From contig CAVQNQ010000002.1 of assembly GCA_963714205.1 (NCBI GenBank), forward strand, positions 868,001 to 932,000: DNA of 64,000 bases. Reading direction: 5' to 3'. The notes beneath the pieces are model-generated. The model made no database searches. It was not told the origin of the DNA and saw only the letters and a list, made by a program, of their open reading frames with translations. The position numbers and the translations under genes were made by a program. Each line of letters starts with the position of its first letter. Position 1 is the stretch's first letter. Below are positions 45,066 through 53,348 of this stretch, one piece after another. The stretch comes from CAVQNQ01 sp963714205. Its GTDB lineage: Bacteria > Acidobacteriota > Terriglobia > Bryobacterales > Bryobacteraceae.

Positions 45066-46546
45066 TGACGCGGCTTTGGATAGTCCCGGTTTTTGTTCTT
45101 CTCCTCTGCTCAGGTTGTACGATCGGCCCGCGATACCAGCGGCCCGTGGCACAGGCTCCGGCGGCCCTCAAAGAAATGGCCGGCAACGACCAATGGAAGA
45201 TGGCGAACCCTAGCGACGGCCTTCTCAAGGGTAAGTGGTGGGAGATTTTTGGCGATCCGGAACTGAACCGCCTGGAAGAGTTAGTGAGCATCAATAACCA
45301 GAACGTCAAGCAGGCGGAAGCCCAGTTCCGGGAGGCGCGGGCAGTGGTTTTGGCCAATCACGCCAATTACTATCCCACCATCGGATCGAACCCGTCTATT
45401 GGTCAAAGCTACGTCGAAGGGAAATCCAGCACGAGTTTTTCATTACCCGCGGTGGCGAGTTGGGAGCCGGACCTGTGGGGCCGGGTTCGCCTGTCGGTCG
45501 AGAATGCTGTCAGCAACGCGCAGGTGAGCGCGGCCGACCTCGAGAATATCCGGCTGAGCCAGCAGGCGCTCGTGGCGACCGATTACTTTTTGCTGGCGGC
45601 GCAGGACATGCAGCTGGAGATTCTCAGCAACACGATCGAAACCTACCAGAAGAATCTGCAACTTACCATCGACCGCCATACCGGCGGAGTGGCATCGCGG
45701 TCCGATATCACGCTGGCGCAAACTCAGCTTGCGAGCGCCATGGCCCAGAGAGCTCAGACGCGCATTTCGCGAGCGCAGGCCGAGCACGCGATAGCCGTGC
45801 TGACCGGTCAGCTGCCGGCTTCCCTCGAGATTGGCGCCAGCAGGATCAGCGCCCCGCCGCCGCCTATTCCGATGGCTGTTCCCTCACAGCTTCTCGAGCG
45901 GCGTCCCGACATCGCCGCGACTGAGCGCCAGGTGGCCGCCGCCAATGCCAACGTCGGTATTGCCGAGACCGCTTACTATCCCACGCTGACTCTTTCGGCC
46001 ACCCCTGGGTTTCTTTCAAAGGATCTGGCGAATCTGTTCACCTACGCGAGCCGCTATTGGTCCGCGGGGCCTTCGCTCTCGCAGACGCTGTTCGATTTTG
46101 GCCGCCGCGGAGCCGCGCTGGAAAACGCCCAGGCCGCATACGACGCTACCGTGGCCGCTTACCGGCAGACCGTTCTCTCCGCATTTCAGGAAGTCGAGGA
46201 CGACCTTTCGAACCTGCACTATCTCGCGGAAGAGGAAGTGCACGAGCGGGAAGCGGTGGTGGCCGCCCAGGAGGCGCTGACTCTTGAGATGGCCCGCTAT
46301 CGCGCGGGCACGGATTCCTATCTGAACGTCATCACGACCCAGATCATCGCACTGGGCGACGAGCAAACCGAAATCACCATTCTGCAGCAGCGCATGAGCG
46401 CGGCGGTGGATCTTGTCAAGGCCCTCGGCGGCGGTTGGGACGCCGCAGAATTGCCGTCGGGCAATGCGATTCGTTCGGCCGCGCTGGCCGATCCGAAGAG
46501 CACGCCAAACGTGGCCCAGGCGGAAGGCCAGCAGGCGGAGCGATAG
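45065..46546 (+). CDS. Outer-membrane efflux lipoprotein (OprM/NodT type)
   Basis: 493 residues from ATG 45065. Lipoprotein signal LLLCSGCTIGPRYQRP with a Cys at the lipobox; two OEP repeats (WWEIFGDPELNRLEELVSIN; LLERRPDIAATERQVAAANA with YYPTLTLSATPGFLS), typical of NodT-family channels. Completes a TolC-like exit duct for the two RND proteins. Adaptor, two pumps and channel are in one tightly packed operon. Confidence 0.92.
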   Translation: MTRLWIVPVFVLLLCSGCTIGPRYQRPVAQAPAALKEMAGNDQWKMANPSDGLLKGKWWEIFGDPELNRLEELVSINNQNVKQAEAQFREARAVVLANHANYYPTIGSNPSIGQSYVEGKSSTSFSLPAVASWEPDLWGRVRLSVENAVSNAQVSAADLENIRLSQQALVATDYFLLAAQDMQLEILSNTIETYQKNLQLTIDRHTGGVASRSDITLAQTQLASAMAQRAQTRISRAQAEHAIAVLTGQLPASLEIGASRISAPPPPIPMAVPSQLLERRPDIAATERQVAAANANVGIAETAYYPTLTLSATPGFLSKDLANLFTYASRYWSAGPSLSQTLFDFGRRGAALENAQAAYDATVAAYRQTVLSAFQEVEDDLSNLHYLAEEEVHEREAVVAAQEALTLEMARYRAGTDSYLNVITTQIIALGDEQTEITILQQRMSAAVDLVKALGGGWDAAELPSGNAIRSAALADPKSTPNVAQAEGQQAER

Positions 46547-46565
46547 CGGAATCGTGCCCGGCGGC

Positions 46566-47831
46566 ATGAACGGGACGGCCTCGCTTGAGACCAAGACGAC
46601 GAAAGCTGCCTGGCTGGCCCTGGTCCTGCTTGTGGTCTCGGTCGCAATCAACTATATCGACCGCACGAATCTCTCCGTGGCGGCTCCGGGATTGCGGACC
46701 GAGCTCAGGCTGTCCCCGGCCCAACTGGGACTCCTGCTGTCGGCTTTCTTCTGGACTTACGCGTCGTTCCAGATCGTGTCCGGGTGGCTGGTGGATCGTT
46801 ACGCTGTCAACTGGGTATTCGGGGCTGGTTTCCTGATCTGGTCGTTGGCGACGGCGGCAACCGGATTCGTGGGCGGTTTCGGCGCGCTGTTTTCGCTTCG
46901 GCTGGTGCTCGGCGCCGCGGAATCGGTCGCCTATCCCGCCTATTCGAAGATCATCGCTACGCGCTTCCCGGAACACCGCCGCGGCTTGACGAACGCCCTC
47001 ATCGATGCCGGCTCGAAGATCGGACCCGCTCTGGGGACGCTGATCGGCGGCCTGGTGATTGCGCGGTTCGGATGGCGATCTCTGTTCTTGATTCTGGGCT
47101 TCGGCGCCCTGCTGTGGGTTCCATTATGGGCCGCCTGGGCGCCGCGCGCCCAAGCCGCGGACACGCCGCTCCGCCACCCGGGGCCGGGCTTCGTCCGGAT
47201 TCTGCGGGAGCGGTCCGCATGGGGCACTTTTTTCGGGCTCTTCAGTATCAATTACGCATTCTATTTTCTGATCACCTGGCTGCCCACCTACCTGGTTATG
47301 GAACGGCACTTCTCGATCCCCATGATGGCCATCGTGGGCTCGGTTCCTCTCTGGGGACTCGCCGCCTCGGCGACCTTCAATGGTTGGCTCTCGGACCGCT
47401 TGATCATGCGCGGGGCCACACCGACCCGCGTTCGCAAGAGCTTCGCGGCAACCGGGTTGCTGTTGTGCACGCTGGTCTTGCCCGCGGTGGTCGTTAACAG
47501 CCCGTGGATGTGCATCGCGCTGCTGACGGCAGCCTGCCTGTTGTTCGGACTCTGCACCGCCAACCACTGGGCCATCACGCAGACCATCGCCGGATCCTCG
47601 GCGGCGGGCAAATGGACCGGCCTGCAGAACGCGTTCGGCAATCTGGCGGGGGTGGCCGCGCCGTGGGCAACCGGCGTAATCGTTGCGGCCACCGGTCATT
47701 TCTTCTACGCCTTCCTGGCTGTCGCGGTGGTGCTGGTGCTGGGCGCGCTGAGCTTCCTGTTCGTCGTGGGGCCTGTCGCGCCGATAGACTGGATCAACGC
47801 CGAATTGCGTGGCAGGCCTCGGCTAGACTAA
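46566..47831 (+). CDS. MFS transporter, anion:cation symporter (ACS) type
   Basis: 421 residues, 12 helices, from ATG 46566. INYIDRTNLSVAAPGLRTEL is the hallmark helix 1 of the ACS family (hexuronate, glucarate, tartrate carriers), and FSLRLVLGAAESVAYPAYSK is the family motif in helix 4. 19 nt after the efflux channel gene, so it may share the transcript. Its 3' end overlaps the convergent ThDP gene by 9 nt. Substrate probably an organic acid; uncertain. Confidence 0.87.
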   Translation: MNGTASLETKTTKAAWLALVLLVVSVAINYIDRTNLSVAAPGLRTELRLSPAQLGLLLSAFFWTYASFQIVSGWLVDRYAVNWVFGAGFLIWSLATAATGFVGGFGALFSLRLVLGAAESVAYPAYSKIIATRFPEHRRGLTNALIDAGSKIGPALGTLIGGLVIARFGWRSLFLILGFGALLWVPLWAAWAPRAQAADTPLRHPGPGFVRILRERSAWGTFFGLFSINYAFYFLITWLPTYLVMERHFSIPMMAIVGSVPLWGLAASATFNGWLSDRLIMRGATPTRVRKSFAATGLLLCTLVLPAVVVNSPWMCIALLTAACLLFGLCTANHWAITQTIAGSSAAGKWTGLQNAFGNLAGVAAPWATGVIVAATGHFFYAFLAVAVVLVLGALSFLFVVGPVAPIDWINAELRGRPRLD

Positions 47832-49403
47832 GTCTCCGTATTCGTTCGGGTCTATCGGGACATCCAACACCACGGGAAGACGCCCGGCCAGGGCGCGCTC
47901 AACCTCGGTCCTGACCCCCGCGAGGCTTTCGGTCCGCCGCGCGTGGATCCCAAAAGCCTGCGCGATGGCGGCAAAATCGGGAGCCGGGAAATCGACTCCG
48001 CAGTTGGGAAGTCCGCGCCGCTCCTGGCTGACCCGGATCAGGCTCAGGCTGGAATCCGAGAACACGACGATGATGATGGGAAGATTGAGCCTGCGGATCA
48101 GCGCCAGATCGTGCAGCATCATCAGCATCCCGCCATCGCCTACAACCGCCAGCACGGGCCGGTCCGGATACGCCAACTGCGCGCCCACCGCGGCGGGAAT
48201 TCCAAAACCCATCCCGGACAGGCCGTTCGACATGAAGAAAGTTCCCGGCTGGTACGCGCGCCAGAACTGTCCCATTAGCAGCTTGTGGGCGCCCACGTCG
48301 CAGGTGACCAAGCCGTCGCGCGGAAACGCAGCTCGCAACTCCTCGATCAATCGCAGGGGTGACAGGCCCCGGCGCGGGCATTCCGGCGTGCGCGCCATAG
48401 CCTTCCGGCGGCGGGAAAGCAGCTCTTCGGGCCAGGGCTTCGGTTCCAAAAGGGCTGTCAGGCCCGTCACGAGTGCCGCCACGTCTCCGATCGCTTCGAG
48501 CGGACGATAAGTCCCTTCGCTCATCGTGACCGCATCCAGCGCAACCATTTCCACGTCGGCGAACCAGGTCTTATCGCACTCCACCGGGTCGAAGCCGATG
48601 GCGAGCAGCAGATCGGCAGCCCGGATCGTTTCCAGAATGTCGCGATCGATGGCCATCCCGGAAGCGACGCCCAGAAAGCGTGGATCGTCCTCGGAGAGGA
48701 TACCCTTCACCTTCGGCGTCACCAGGAACGGCGCCTGGAGCCGATCCACCAACGCGCGAATAGCTGCCGCCGCGGAAGGATCCGCACCCAGGCCGATCAG
48801 TACCAAGGGGCGTTCGGAGGAGTTGACCCGGCCGGCAGTCTCCGGCAACGTCTCCTCGCCCGCGGAGCAGCCGGCCACGGGATCCTCTTTCGCCGGCGCT
48901 GCGACACATTCCTGGATGGCTACATCGCTGGGCAGCGCCAGGTGAACCGGTCCCGGACGAGGCGCCGATGCCAGCCTCATACTGTTGAACGCGATCTGCC
49001 CGCTGTCCCCCGCTCCCAGCGTAGAGGAGCGCTTGGTGATGGGCGAGAAGAGCCGTTCCAGCGGCACCCGCTGGTGGCTCATGGTGGGGAGCGCGCCACT
49101 CGGAATCTGGGCGGTGAACACCGCGAGCGGCGCTCGGTCGAGAAAGGCATTGGCAACGCCGGTGACCAGATTGGTAGCGCCGGGACCGAGCGTCGAGACG
49201 CACACCCCCGCGACACCCTTGATCTGGCCCATCACCTGGGCCATCGTCGCTGCACTGGATTCGTGGCCGGCCAGGACGAACCGCAGATCATGGCGCCGGC
49301 AAGCGTCGATCAGGGCCAGAACTTCTCCGCCGGGCAGTCCGAAGACAAACTCGACTCCGCACCCCGCTAATGCCTCGGCGATTGCGTCCGCGTGGCTAGC
49401 CAT
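47823..49403 (-). CDS. Thiamine-diphosphate enzyme of the acetolactate-synthase family
   Basis: 526 residues from ATG 49401-49403. Three domains: the N-terminal PYR domain (VEFVFGLPGGEVLALIDAC; VLAGHESSAATMAQ with the activating Glu), a central Rossmann domain, and the C-terminal PP domain with VVGDGGMLMMLHDLALIRRL. The usual NN after that motif is replaced by VVFSDSSLSLI, so the cofactor-metal site reads SD. Family members include acetolactate synthase, benzoylformate decarboxylase and sulfopyruvate decarboxylase; no small regulatory subunit is nearby, which argues against true acetolactate synthase. Downstream of an ACS-type transporter by 7 nt. Confidence 0.85.
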   Translation of the reverse strand: MASHADAIAEALAGCGVEFVFGLPGGEVLALIDACRRHDLRFVLAGHESSAATMAQVMGQIKGVAGVCVSTLGPGATNLVTGVANAFLDRAPLAVFTAQIPSGALPTMSHQRVPLERLFSPITKRSSTLGAGDSGQIAFNSMRLASAPRPGPVHLALPSDVAIQECVAAPAKEDPVAGCSAGEETLPETAGRVNSSERPLVLIGLGADPSAAAAIRALVDRLQAPFLVTPKVKGILSEDDPRFLGVASGMAIDRDILETIRAADLLLAIGFDPVECDKTWFADVEMVALDAVTMSEGTYRPLEAIGDVAALVTGLTALLEPKPWPEELLSRRRKAMARTPECPRRGLSPLRLIEELRAAFPRDGLVTCDVGAHKLLMGQFWRAYQPGTFFMSNGLSGMGFGIPAAVGAQLAYPDRPVLAVVGDGGMLMMLHDLALIRRLNLPIIIVVFSDSSLSLIRVSQERRGLPNCGVDFPAPDFAAIAQAFGIHARRTESLAGVRTEVERALAGRLPVVLDVPIDPNEYGDLV

Positions 49404-49410
49404 GCGAGAC

Positions 49411-50685
49411 TCAACCAACCGCGTCGGCCTTAGGGGCGTACATCTCCCGGATCGGGAACAGGTAGCAGAACACGCCCAACACCAGTACCACCAGGACCGC
49501 TACCATCGGAGCTTCATAGCTGCCGGTCTTCTGCAAGAGCCAGCCGGTGAGGATCGGAGCGACGATTCCGGCGAGGCTGCACGAGCAGTTCTGAATTCCG
49601 GAAATCCGCCCGATGGCCGCGCCCGGGATCAGCGTCTGCGTGAGCGCCCAGTAGTTGGCCGTGGCCAGCCCAAGGCCGGAGAGCGACACCACCGCGAAGA
49701 GCAGCGCCGTCTCAAGCGAGGAAGCTCGCGCGCCGATCAGTTCCGTGCAGGCGATGGAAAAGCCGGCGATGGTGAAGCACTTTCGGACGGTCACGGGGTT
49801 GAGTCCGCGCCTGATCAACCGGTCCGCCGCCCATCCAGCCAGCGTAGCCATGATAGCCATGCCGCCGAAGCTGAAGAACACGAAGAGGCCCATCTTTCCC
49901 AAACTGAGGTGACGCCGCTCCATGAAATAGGCCGGCATCCAGGTCATCGAGAAGTAGACGAAGTACATGTAGCAGAACGACGCGATGATGGTGCCCCAGG
50001 TCACCGGACTCGCCATGATCCGGCCGAATGGGATGGGCTTTGTGCCATCCCTCTTTACGGCAGCCCGCTCGATTTGCCGGTCGTCGTTCTTGACCAACAT
50101 CAGCCAGGGCACCAGCCAGATCAAGCCGCCCAGTCCGATCAACACGAACATCATCCGCCAATCGTACCGGACGATCAGCCAGGCGGCCAGCGGCGCTCCG
50201 ACGGCTGGCCCCAGCTTGGTGCCCGTCATATATAGACCGACCGCCAGGCCGCGCTCTTTCTCGGCGAAGTGATACCGTATCCACCGGTAACTTGCCGGCG
50301 CCACAACCGACTGACCAGCGCCCAAAAGAAACTGCACCACGATCAACTGCGGGATCGACCGCGTCAGGGCCGTTCCTGCCGACGCCAGGCACCAGATCGT
50401 AAAGCCCAGGAAATAGGGAAACTTGACACCGTACCGGTCCACCAGAAAGCCGGCCGGTATCTGAAGCAAGGCATAGGTCCAGAAGAAGGCGGAGTTCAGC
50501 AACCCTCGATCCGTGAGGGTAAGGTTGAAGGTCTTGATGAACTCCGGCAGTGCCAGAGGAACCGACAAGGCGGAACGCGATACATACGCGATGATCATAC
50601 CGAGGCTCAGCACCCCGATGATCATCCAGCGCACCGACGGAGCTTCGCTTCCGGCGGATTTCAGCGAGGCAGCGCCACTTGCCAT
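49411..50685 (-). CDS. MFS transporter, ACS type
   Basis: 424 residues. Helix 1 region MIIGVLSLGMIIAYVSRSAL, FVDRYGVKFPY-like loop (here LVDRYGVKFPYFLGFTIW) and LLGAGQSVVAPASYRWIRYH are ACS-family features. Together with the ThDP gene 7 nt downstream it forms a carrier-enzyme pair, probably uptake and decarboxylation or ligation of an organic acid. A second ACS gene converges from the other side. Confidence 0.87.
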   Translation of the reverse strand: MASGAASLKSAGSEAPSVRWMIIGVLSLGMIIAYVSRSALSVPLALPEFIKTFNLTLTDRGLLNSAFFWTYALLQIPAGFLVDRYGVKFPYFLGFTIWCLASAGTALTRSIPQLIVVQFLLGAGQSVVAPASYRWIRYHFAEKERGLAVGLYMTGTKLGPAVGAPLAAWLIVRYDWRMMFVLIGLGGLIWLVPWLMLVKNDDRQIERAAVKRDGTKPIPFGRIMASPVTWGTIIASFCYMYFVYFSMTWMPAYFMERRHLSLGKMGLFVFFSFGGMAIMATLAGWAADRLIRRGLNPVTVRKCFTIAGFSIACTELIGARASSLETALLFAVVSLSGLGLATANYWALTQTLIPGAAIGRISGIQNCSCSLAGIVAPILTGWLLQKTGSYEAPMVAVLVVLVLGVFCYLFPIREMYAPKADAVG

Positions 50686-50827
50686 GGTGTTTCGACTCTA
50701 TCACGATTTGTTTGCCGTCCACCAACGGAAGGGCCTGGTGAGAGCTATCCGCGGCGCTTAGAGTTATAATCGCTTGTGGCCAGCGGGGCCCAAAAGGAAA
50801 TTCTGATCGGAATATAAGAGCTCGAAA

Positions 50828-51880
50828 ATGAGACTCATAAAAACTGCGGTATTCGTTCTCGTGGCGGTCTCGGCCTTGTCAGCGGCCAAGACGCTCGACA
50901 TGTACGTCATCGATCTTGAAGGATCCAAGTCGTCTCTGTTTGTTTCGCCAACCGGACAGACTATGGTTATCGACGCCGGTATCCCGGCATCCGAGGCTAA
51001 CGGCCGCGATACGGACCGTATCGTGGAAGCCTGTAAGGCCGCCGGTGTTACGAAGATCGATTATATGGTGGTGTCGCACTACGATGGCGATCACGTGGGC
51101 GGCGTCCCCGCGCTGGCGGCGCGGATACCCATCGTAACCTTCCTGGACCACGGTGATAACGTCCAACACAACGATTTCACGGAAAAGATGGTGAAGGCCT
51201 ACATGGATGTCGCGGCCAAGGGCAAGCGCATCGTGTTGAAACCCGGCGACAGAGTTCCCATCAAGGGCTTCGACGCTCTGGTGGTGATGGCAGCCGGAAA
51301 AGCAATCGCCGAGCCACTCAAGGGGGCAGGCCAGCCGAATCCCGCTTGCGAGACGACTCCGCGTAAAGTGTGGGGGCCGGATGCGCGGGGAATCGTAGAT
51401 AACCACGACACCAACGAGAACTCCCAGGCGATTACGCTGCTGATCACGTATGGCAAGTTCCGCATGTTGGATCCAGCCGATCTTACGTGGAACAAGGATC
51501 GCGAACTGTTTTGCCCTACGAATAAAGTCGGCACGGTGGACCTCTTCATGACCGCCAATCACGGCACCAACAACGCCAACTCGCCCATAATGGTGCACGC
51601 GCTCCAACCGCGGGTGGTCATCGCGGACAATGGACCGAGAAAGGGATCCGCGCCGGAGACGTTCGAGACTGTCGAATCGTCGCCCGGCCTGGAGGATTAC
51701 TGGCAGATGCACTATTTGATCTCGAGCGGAGATAAGGCCAATACCAAGCCGGACTACATTGCCAACATAGAGGGCAGCCCCGACGGCAAGTGGATCAAAG
51801 TTTCCGCCCAGGCAGACGGCACGTTTACGGTGACCAATACCCGCAACAACTTCAGCAAAACCTATAAGCCGAAGAAGTAG
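50828..51880 (+). CDS. Secreted metallo-beta-lactamase-fold protein (ComEC-type MBL)
   Basis: 350 residues with a signal peptide (LIKTAVFVLVAVSALSAAK). The MBL core has MVIDAGIPA, the metal motif SHYDGDHVGG (HxxxDH with one His replaced, i.e. HYDGDH), and FMTANHGTNNANSP later, resembling the ComEC/Rec2 C-terminal hydrolase. Likely a periplasmic hydrolase; substrate not known. Upstream of the his operon but not clearly co-transcribed; it ends 84 nt before the his leader peptide. Confidence 0.82.
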   Translation: MRLIKTAVFVLVAVSALSAAKTLDMYVIDLEGSKSSLFVSPTGQTMVIDAGIPASEANGRDTDRIVEACKAAGVTKIDYMVVSHYDGDHVGGVPALAARIPIVTFLDHGDNVQHNDFTEKMVKAYMDVAAKGKRIVLKPGDRVPIKGFDALVVMAAGKAIAEPLKGAGQPNPACETTPRKVWGPDARGIVDNHDTNENSQAITLLITYGKFRMLDPADLTWNKDRELFCPTNKVGTVDLFMTANHGTNNANSPIMVHALQPRVVIADNGPRKGSAPETFETVESSPGLEDYWQMHYLISSGDKANTKPDYIANIEGSPDGKWIKVSAQADGTFTVTNTRNNFSKTYKPKK

Positions 51881-51925
51881 GCGGATCGGCTTTCGGCGTA
51901 CATGAAGCGCGGTCCTTCGGCGATG

Positions 51926-51955
51926 TTCCCGTGCGGGCCGCGCCTCTGATATACT
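51926..51955 (+). promoter_or_regulatory. Putative his operon promoter
   Basis: TATACT at 51950-51955 is a good -10; TTCCCG at 51926-51931 is a weak -35 with an 18-bp spacer. Initiation would fall at 51961-51963, just before the leader ATG at 51964. Inferred from sequence only. Confidence 0.5.
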
Positions 51956-51963
51956 CTGAGTTT

Positions 51964-52032
51964 ATGGTTATCGCCACCGTCGCGAGGCACCACCATCCGG
52001 GTCATGCCGGAGTGCGACGGGCGGTGTCCTGA
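51964..52032 (+). CDS. hisL: his operon leader peptide (22 aa)
   Basis: ATG 51964 to TGA 52030-52032 encodes MVIATVARHHHPGHAGVRRA followed by VS. Codons 9-11 are CAC CAC CAT and codon 14 is CAT: four His in 22 residues, three consecutive. It lies directly before an attenuator hairpin and 70 nt before hisI. In enteric bacteria hisL carries seven consecutive His codons; this one is shorter but shares the logic: a stall at His codons when His-tRNA(His) is scarce lets the antiterminator form. No Shine-Dalgarno sequence is visible, and it may be leaderless. Confidence 0.85.
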   Translation: MVIATVARHHHPGHAGVRRAVS

Positions 52033-52089
52033 TTGGCCATCAAATCGTAATCGGAAAGGACGCCCGCCGTGGTTCTGGCGGGCTTTTTT
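51977..52089 (+). promoter_or_regulatory. his transcription attenuator (mutually exclusive hairpins)
   Basis: Segment 1 CCGTCGC (51977-51983) pairs perfectly with segment 2 GCGACGG (52014-52020). Segment 2 extended (52017-52029) also pairs with segment 3 (52058-52070) as an 11-bp antiterminator with two bulges. Segment 3 GCCCGCC (52062-52068) pairs with segment 4 GGCGGGC (52077-52083) to form the terminator. The His codons lie in the loop of 1:2; a stalled ribosome covers segment 1 and frees segment 2. A ribosome that reaches the stop at 52030-52032 blocks segment 2 and allows termination. Confidence 0.82.
52062..52089 (+). terminator. his attenuator terminator
   Basis: Perfect 7-bp GC stem GCCCGCC/GGCGGGC, 8-nt loop, then six Ts (52084-52089). 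It lies 12 nt before the hisI ATG, so it can only act as a conditional stop for the operon. Confidence 0.9.
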
Positions 52090-52101
52090 GTTGCTGGCAT
52101 C

Positions 52102-52482
52102 ATGAATCTGGATTTCGACAAATCCGACGGCCTGATCACCGCCGTCATTCAGGACCTTAACTCCGGGCGCGTCCTGATGGTGGGCTATATGAACGAAGAA
52201 GCGTTTCGCCGGACCGTCGATACGGGCTTCGCCACTTTCTATAGCCGCTCGCGCCGCAAGCTGTGGCTGAAGGGCGAAACCTCCGGCCACCGCCTGGTGG
52301 TGAAGGAGATCTCGACCGATTGCGACCGCGATGCCCTGCTGGTCAAGGTGGAGGCGCTCGGCCCCGGCGTGTGTCATGAGGGTTATGAAAGCTGTTTCTT
52401 CCGGCGACTCGAAGACGGCGAGTGGAAGGTGGCCGAAGAGCGCGCCTACGATCCCGCCGCGGTCTACGGAGGCCACCCGTGA
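52102..52482 (+). CDS. hisI: Phosphoribosyl-AMP cyclohydrolase
   Basis: 126 residues, HisI domain only (no HisE). LMVGYMNEEAF, TDCDRDALLVKV (zinc Cys) and CHEGYESCFFRR are diagnostic. Opens the phosphoribosyl-AMP ring in step 3 of histidine synthesis. First structural gene after the attenuator; its stop overlaps the hisG GTG by 4 nt. No strong ribosome site is seen because the preceding bases are the terminator T-run. Confidence 0.95.
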   Translation: MNLDFDKSDGLITAVIQDLNSGRVLMVGYMNEEAFRRTVDTGFATFYSRSRRKLWLKGETSGHRLVVKEISTDCDRDALLVKVEALGPGVCHEGYESCFFRRLEDGEWKVAEERAYDPAAVYGGHP

Positions 52483-53348
52483 AGCTCAAACTGGGAATCC
52501 CCAAGGGCAGCCTGGAGAACGCCACCATCGATCTTTTCCGGCGCGCGGGCTTCGCCATCACCACCAGCAGCCGGTCGTATTTTCCGGGCATCGACGATCC
52601 GGAGGTCGAATGCATGCTGATTCGCGCCCAGGAGATGGCGCGCTACGTGGAAGACGGCATCCTGGATGCCGGGCTGACCGGCCGCGACTGGATCGAGGAG
52701 AACGAAGCCGACGTCGTCGCGGTGGCCGACCTGATTTATTCCAAGCAGAGCTTCGGCAAGGTGCGCTGGGTGCTGGCCGTGCCGGAGTCATCCAGCTTCC
52801 AGTCGGCGGAAGACCTTCAGGGCAAGATTATCGCCACCGAGCTGGTATCCACTACCCGGCGCTATCTGGCGGCGCGAGGCGTGGCGGCCAAAGTAGAGTT
52901 CAGTTGGGGCGCCACGGAAGTGAAGCCGCCGGTGCTGGCCGATGCGATTGTCGAGGTCACCGAAACCGGCTCGTCGCTGCGCGCCAACAAGCTCAAGATC
53001 ATTGACACGGTAATGGAATCGAACACCCAGTTGATCGCTAACAAGCAATCCTGGGATGACACGTCGAAGCGGCGCAAGCTCGAAGACATGAAGATGCTGC
53101 TCGAAGGCGCCATCAACGCGCTGGGCAAGGTGGGGCTGATGCTCAATGTGCACAAGGACTGCCTGGCGGCTGTGCTGGCCGTGCTGCCGGCGCTGAAGCG
53201 CCCCACCATCTCGCACTTGAGTGACGAGGAATGGCTGGCGGTGAATACGATTCTGGATGAATCCACGGTGCGGGATATCATTCCGAGGTTGAAGCAGGCG
53301 GGCGGGGAGGGCATCGTCGAGTACCCGCTGAACAAGATCGTGCTGTGA
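52479..53348 (+). CDS. hisG: ATP phosphoribosyltransferase, long form
   Basis: 289 residues from GTG 52479. LKLGIPKGSLENATIDLFRR opens the HisG catalytic domain; TGRDWIEENEADVVAV and SDVETGSSLRANKLK-like VTETGSSLRANKL are present, and the C-terminal ~75 residues form the regulatory ACT-like domain of the long form (HisG_L), which binds histidine. First committed step of the pathway. No hisZ is expected, since the long form works alone. Confidence 0.95.
   Translation: MKLKLGIPKGSLENATIDLFRRAGFAITTSSRSYFPGIDDPEVECMLIRAQEMARYVEDGILDAGLTGRDWIEENEADVVAVADLIYSKQSFGKVRWVLAVPESSSFQSAEDLQGKIIATELVSTTRRYLAARGVAAKVEFSWGATEVKPPVLADAIVEVTETGSSLRANKLKIIDTVMESNTQLIANKQSWDDTSKRRKLEDMKMLLEGAINALGKVGLMLNVHKDCLAAVLAVLPALKRPTISHLSDEEWLAVNTILDESTVRDIIPRLKQAGGEGIVEYPLNKIVL

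Noticed and set aside
47930..48120. Loss of the ThDP-site Asn as evidence of an inactive enzyme
   Set aside because: Many family members have an ND or D at the aligned position; SD alone does not prove loss.
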